In this document: positions 4,852 through 6,404 of the stretch, piece after piece
Numbering within the stretch: the first letter of the stretch is position 1
Layout: every line of letters starts with the position of its first letter
Origin: CAITYL01 sp041651315
GTDB taxonomy: Bacteria > Verrucomicrobiota > Lentisphaeria > Oligosphaerales > CAITYL01
Direction: 5' to 3'
DNA length: 6,404 bases
Assembly: GCA_041651315.1 (NCBI GenBank)
Contig: JBAZJM010000268.1
Coordinates: 1-6,404, forward strand
Position numbers and translations under genes: made by a program
Notes under the pieces: model-generated
Told to the model about the DNA's origin: nothing
Seen by the model: the letters and a program-made list of their open reading frames with translations, nothing else
Databases searched by the model: none

Positions 4852-6404
4852 TTATGGCACCGCCAAGAACACCTTGGCTTCGCCGGGCAGGAAGGCGGCG
4901 GGGATTTCGCCGTAACCGTTCTTGAGGCTTGGGACGATCTCGGTCGGCGTGTCCAGGAGCTGGATCAGGCGCAGGTTGGCCGGGCCCCGGATGCCGATGG
5001 TCAGGCCGGCGGCGGGGCGGCCGTCATAAAACCGGCCCAGGGCGTGGTTGGTGACGATGATCAGGCGGAAGCCGACGCCGTTGAGGGTGGCGAGATCCAC
5101 GTGGTCGACAGGGCGGCCGCCGGCATCGCGGACATAGCCGGGCGGGGTGACTCCGGCGGCTTCAAGCAGTTGGCGCAAGGCAATTTGCCAGTTTTTTCCG
5201 GCGGCCATGGGAGTGGTGCCGACATACACGAATCGGCCGTTCTGGGTGACGGCCGGGCGGCCGTCGGGAAAGCGGGCCATGACGGTGGCGCCGGCCGGTT
5301 CGATGCGGGCGTTGACTTCCTGGTCCAGCGCAAGGTCCTCGAACCCGGTCAGGGGGCCGCCGGCCAGTTCCGTGCCGGCCAGGGCGCCGAGGAGATGCCG
5401 GCCGGGAATGATGCGCACGGGCGTTTTCCGATAATTGGCGGTGGTCAGCTTTTGGTCGATGGGGGCCTTTTGGTAGGTCCAGGAGTGGTGGACAAGGTCC
5501 AGGAAAATGCCGTCCACCGACATCGGGGCCGCGTCATAGCCGGCCACCCGGATGCCGAACAGCTGCTGGAATTCGGGGCCGGCGGGGCGGTTGAGTTCGT
5601 CGCAGTCGCCGGTCTTGGGCCAGGCCACGACCAGGCCGCCGCGGGCGGCAAACTGCCGGAGCACGGCAATGTCCGTGGCGCCCAGGCAGAAGCTGCCCGG
5701 CAACAGGATGGCCTTGACGCCGTCGAGCCGGCCGGAGCGCAGCATTTCCTCATCGATGAAGCGCACGGGGACGTGGGCACGGTAGAGGGCGTCGGCGACA
5801 CTGGTGGCATAGCCGGAGATCGGCTTGCCGGGCTGCTGGATCAGGCTGGGCCAGGAATGCAGGATCGCCACCTCGCCGGGTTCGGCAACGGTGCGGAACA
5901 GATAGGGTTCGATCTTGCGGAGACGTTGCAGCTCGCGGCTGGTGACCCAGAAACCGGGGGAGAGGGTGGCGTCGCTGAAGCTGTACCAGCCGCCGTTGTC
6001 GGCCTGGAGCCCCGGCATGAGGCACCAGTGGAAGACGCCGCCGGCGCCGCGCCCGACGGCCTGCCACAGCCAGGCGCTGTAGGTTTCGGGCGGCATGGCG
6101 GGGGCCGGGGGATTGGTGGCTTCCACGCCGGCGCCGTTGTGCTCGTTGATCCACACCTGCTTGCCGTCGCCGAAGGAACGGTAGCTGTCCATGATCCAGC
6201 GCAGGGTGAAGTTCTCGTAGGGATGCGGATAGATGTCGCCGCCGGTGACGGAGACGGCGCGGCTCCACAACCGGTAGTTCTGCTGGTGCGGGGCGGCCAG
6301 GTCGCTGATCATGCCCTTCCACATCATTTTGTGGGTGATGATGGCGCCGGGATGCCGCTCGCGGATGATGCCGGCCATCCATTCCCAATAGGCGGCGAAG
6401 GAGT
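4852..6404 (-). CDS. GH42-like beta-galactosidase-type glycosidase, C-terminal part
   Basis: The frame is open from the right edge (first readable residues SFAAYWEWMAGIIRERHPG) to TAA at 4854-4852, about 517 residues. The ATG at 6378 is internal and the true start lies outside the window. The visible part begins late in a (beta/alpha)8 barrel. KQVWINEHNGAG, with its Glu codon at 6144-6142, followed by TYSAWLWQAVGRGAGGVFHW, matches the GH42 region where a Glu is the catalytic nucleophile before an 'R-L-W-x-x-Q-A-(V/L)-x-x-G-A' helix. Next, VAILHSWPSLIQ through AILLPGSFCLG and RGGLVVAW (roughly 5870-5620) fits the flavodoxin-like beta-galactosidase trimerisation domain (PF08532). The last 150 residues or so are beta-rich. 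The usual role is removing beta-linked galactosyl or related residues from oligosaccharides. The acid/base Glu is off the window. It is convergent with the oxidoreductase gene. GH42-like is fairly secure; substrate and exact family are not, and related GH-A families are possible. Confidence 0.75.
   Translation of the reverse strand, partial: SFAAYWEWMAGIIRERHPGAIITHKMMWKGMISDLAAPHQQNYRLWSRAVSVTGGDIYPHPYENFTLRWIMDSYRSFGDGKQVWINEHNGAGVEATNPPAPAMPPETYSAWLWQAVGRGAGGVFHWCLMPGLQADNGGWYSFSDATLSPGFWVTSRELQRLRKIEPYLFRTVAEPGEVAILHSWPSLIQQPGKPISGYATSVADALYRAHVPVRFIDEEMLRSGRLDGVKAILLPGSFCLGATDIAVLRQFAARGGLVVAWPKTGDCDELNRPAGPEFQQLFGIRVAGYDAAPMSVDGIFLDLVHHSWTYQKAPIDQKLTTANYRKTPVRIIPGRHLLGALAGTELAGGPLTGFEDLALDQEVNARIEPAGATVMARFPDGRPAVTQNGRFVYVGTTPMAAGKNWQIALRQLLEAAGVTPPGYVRDAGGRPVDHVDLATLNGVGFRLIIVTNHALGRFYDGRPAAGLTIGIRGPANLRLIQLLDTPTEIVPSLKNGYGEIPAAFLPGEAKVFLAVP

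Noticed and set aside
5750..6388. A 212-codon minus-strand frame overlapping the GH42-like gene in another phase
   Set aside because: Extremely Arg/Pro/His-rich, no domain, and fully inside a frame with clear glycosidase motifs.

Overview
The window is GC-rich and consists of densely packed catabolic-type genes separated by two repeat-filled intergenic regions. Nothing in it identifies the organism directly. The gene set (creatininase-like hydrolase, six-hairpin glycosidase, PF12831-type FAD oxidoreductase, GH42-like glycosidase, sorbitol/sorbose-type medium-chain dehydrogenase) and the many short palindromic intergenic repeats resemble polysaccharide-degrading bacteria of the Planctomycetota/Verrucomicrobiota/Lentisphaerota/Kiritimatiellota group. 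That is an impression from gene content, not a measured placement.

Layout. Positions 1-168 (minus strand) hold the N-terminus of a zinc-type medium-chain alcohol/polyol dehydrogenase that runs off the left edge. Positions 169-772 are non-coding. They contain a solitary copy of a transposon-end-like sequence (291-316), a low-complexity repeat (343-407), a run of five hairpins (446-562), and then an AT-richer stretch with a plausible sigma70-type promoter (686-714) and a ribosome binding site. From 773 to 4526 three plus-strand genes follow: a creatininase-family metallohydrolase (773-1489), a cytoplasmic (alpha/alpha)6 glycosidase-like protein (1541-3136), and an FAD-dependent oxidoreductase (3225-4526). 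An 88-bp AT-rich spacer with overlapping palindromes precedes the third gene. Positions 4527-4851 lie between convergent genes and hold a 229-bp MITE-like element (4608-4836) with 21-bp terminal inverted repeats and a nearly mirror-symmetric interior. From 4852 to the right edge (minus strand) lies the C-terminal part of a GH42-like beta-galactosidase-type enzyme, whose N-terminus is outside the window.

How the genes may work together (inference): two glycosidase-type proteins, an FAD oxidoreductase, a polyol dehydrogenase and a metal-dependent hydrolase of the creatininase superfamily would fit a small carbohydrate or cyclitol utilisation locus. In such a locus sugar release is followed by oxidation of the sugar and hydrolytic opening of an oxidised ring. 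No substrate can be read from the sequence. The most distinctive non-coding items are the mirror-symmetric MITE-like element, the solo end of the same family at the other end of the window, and the overlapping palindromes before the oxidoreductase gene.
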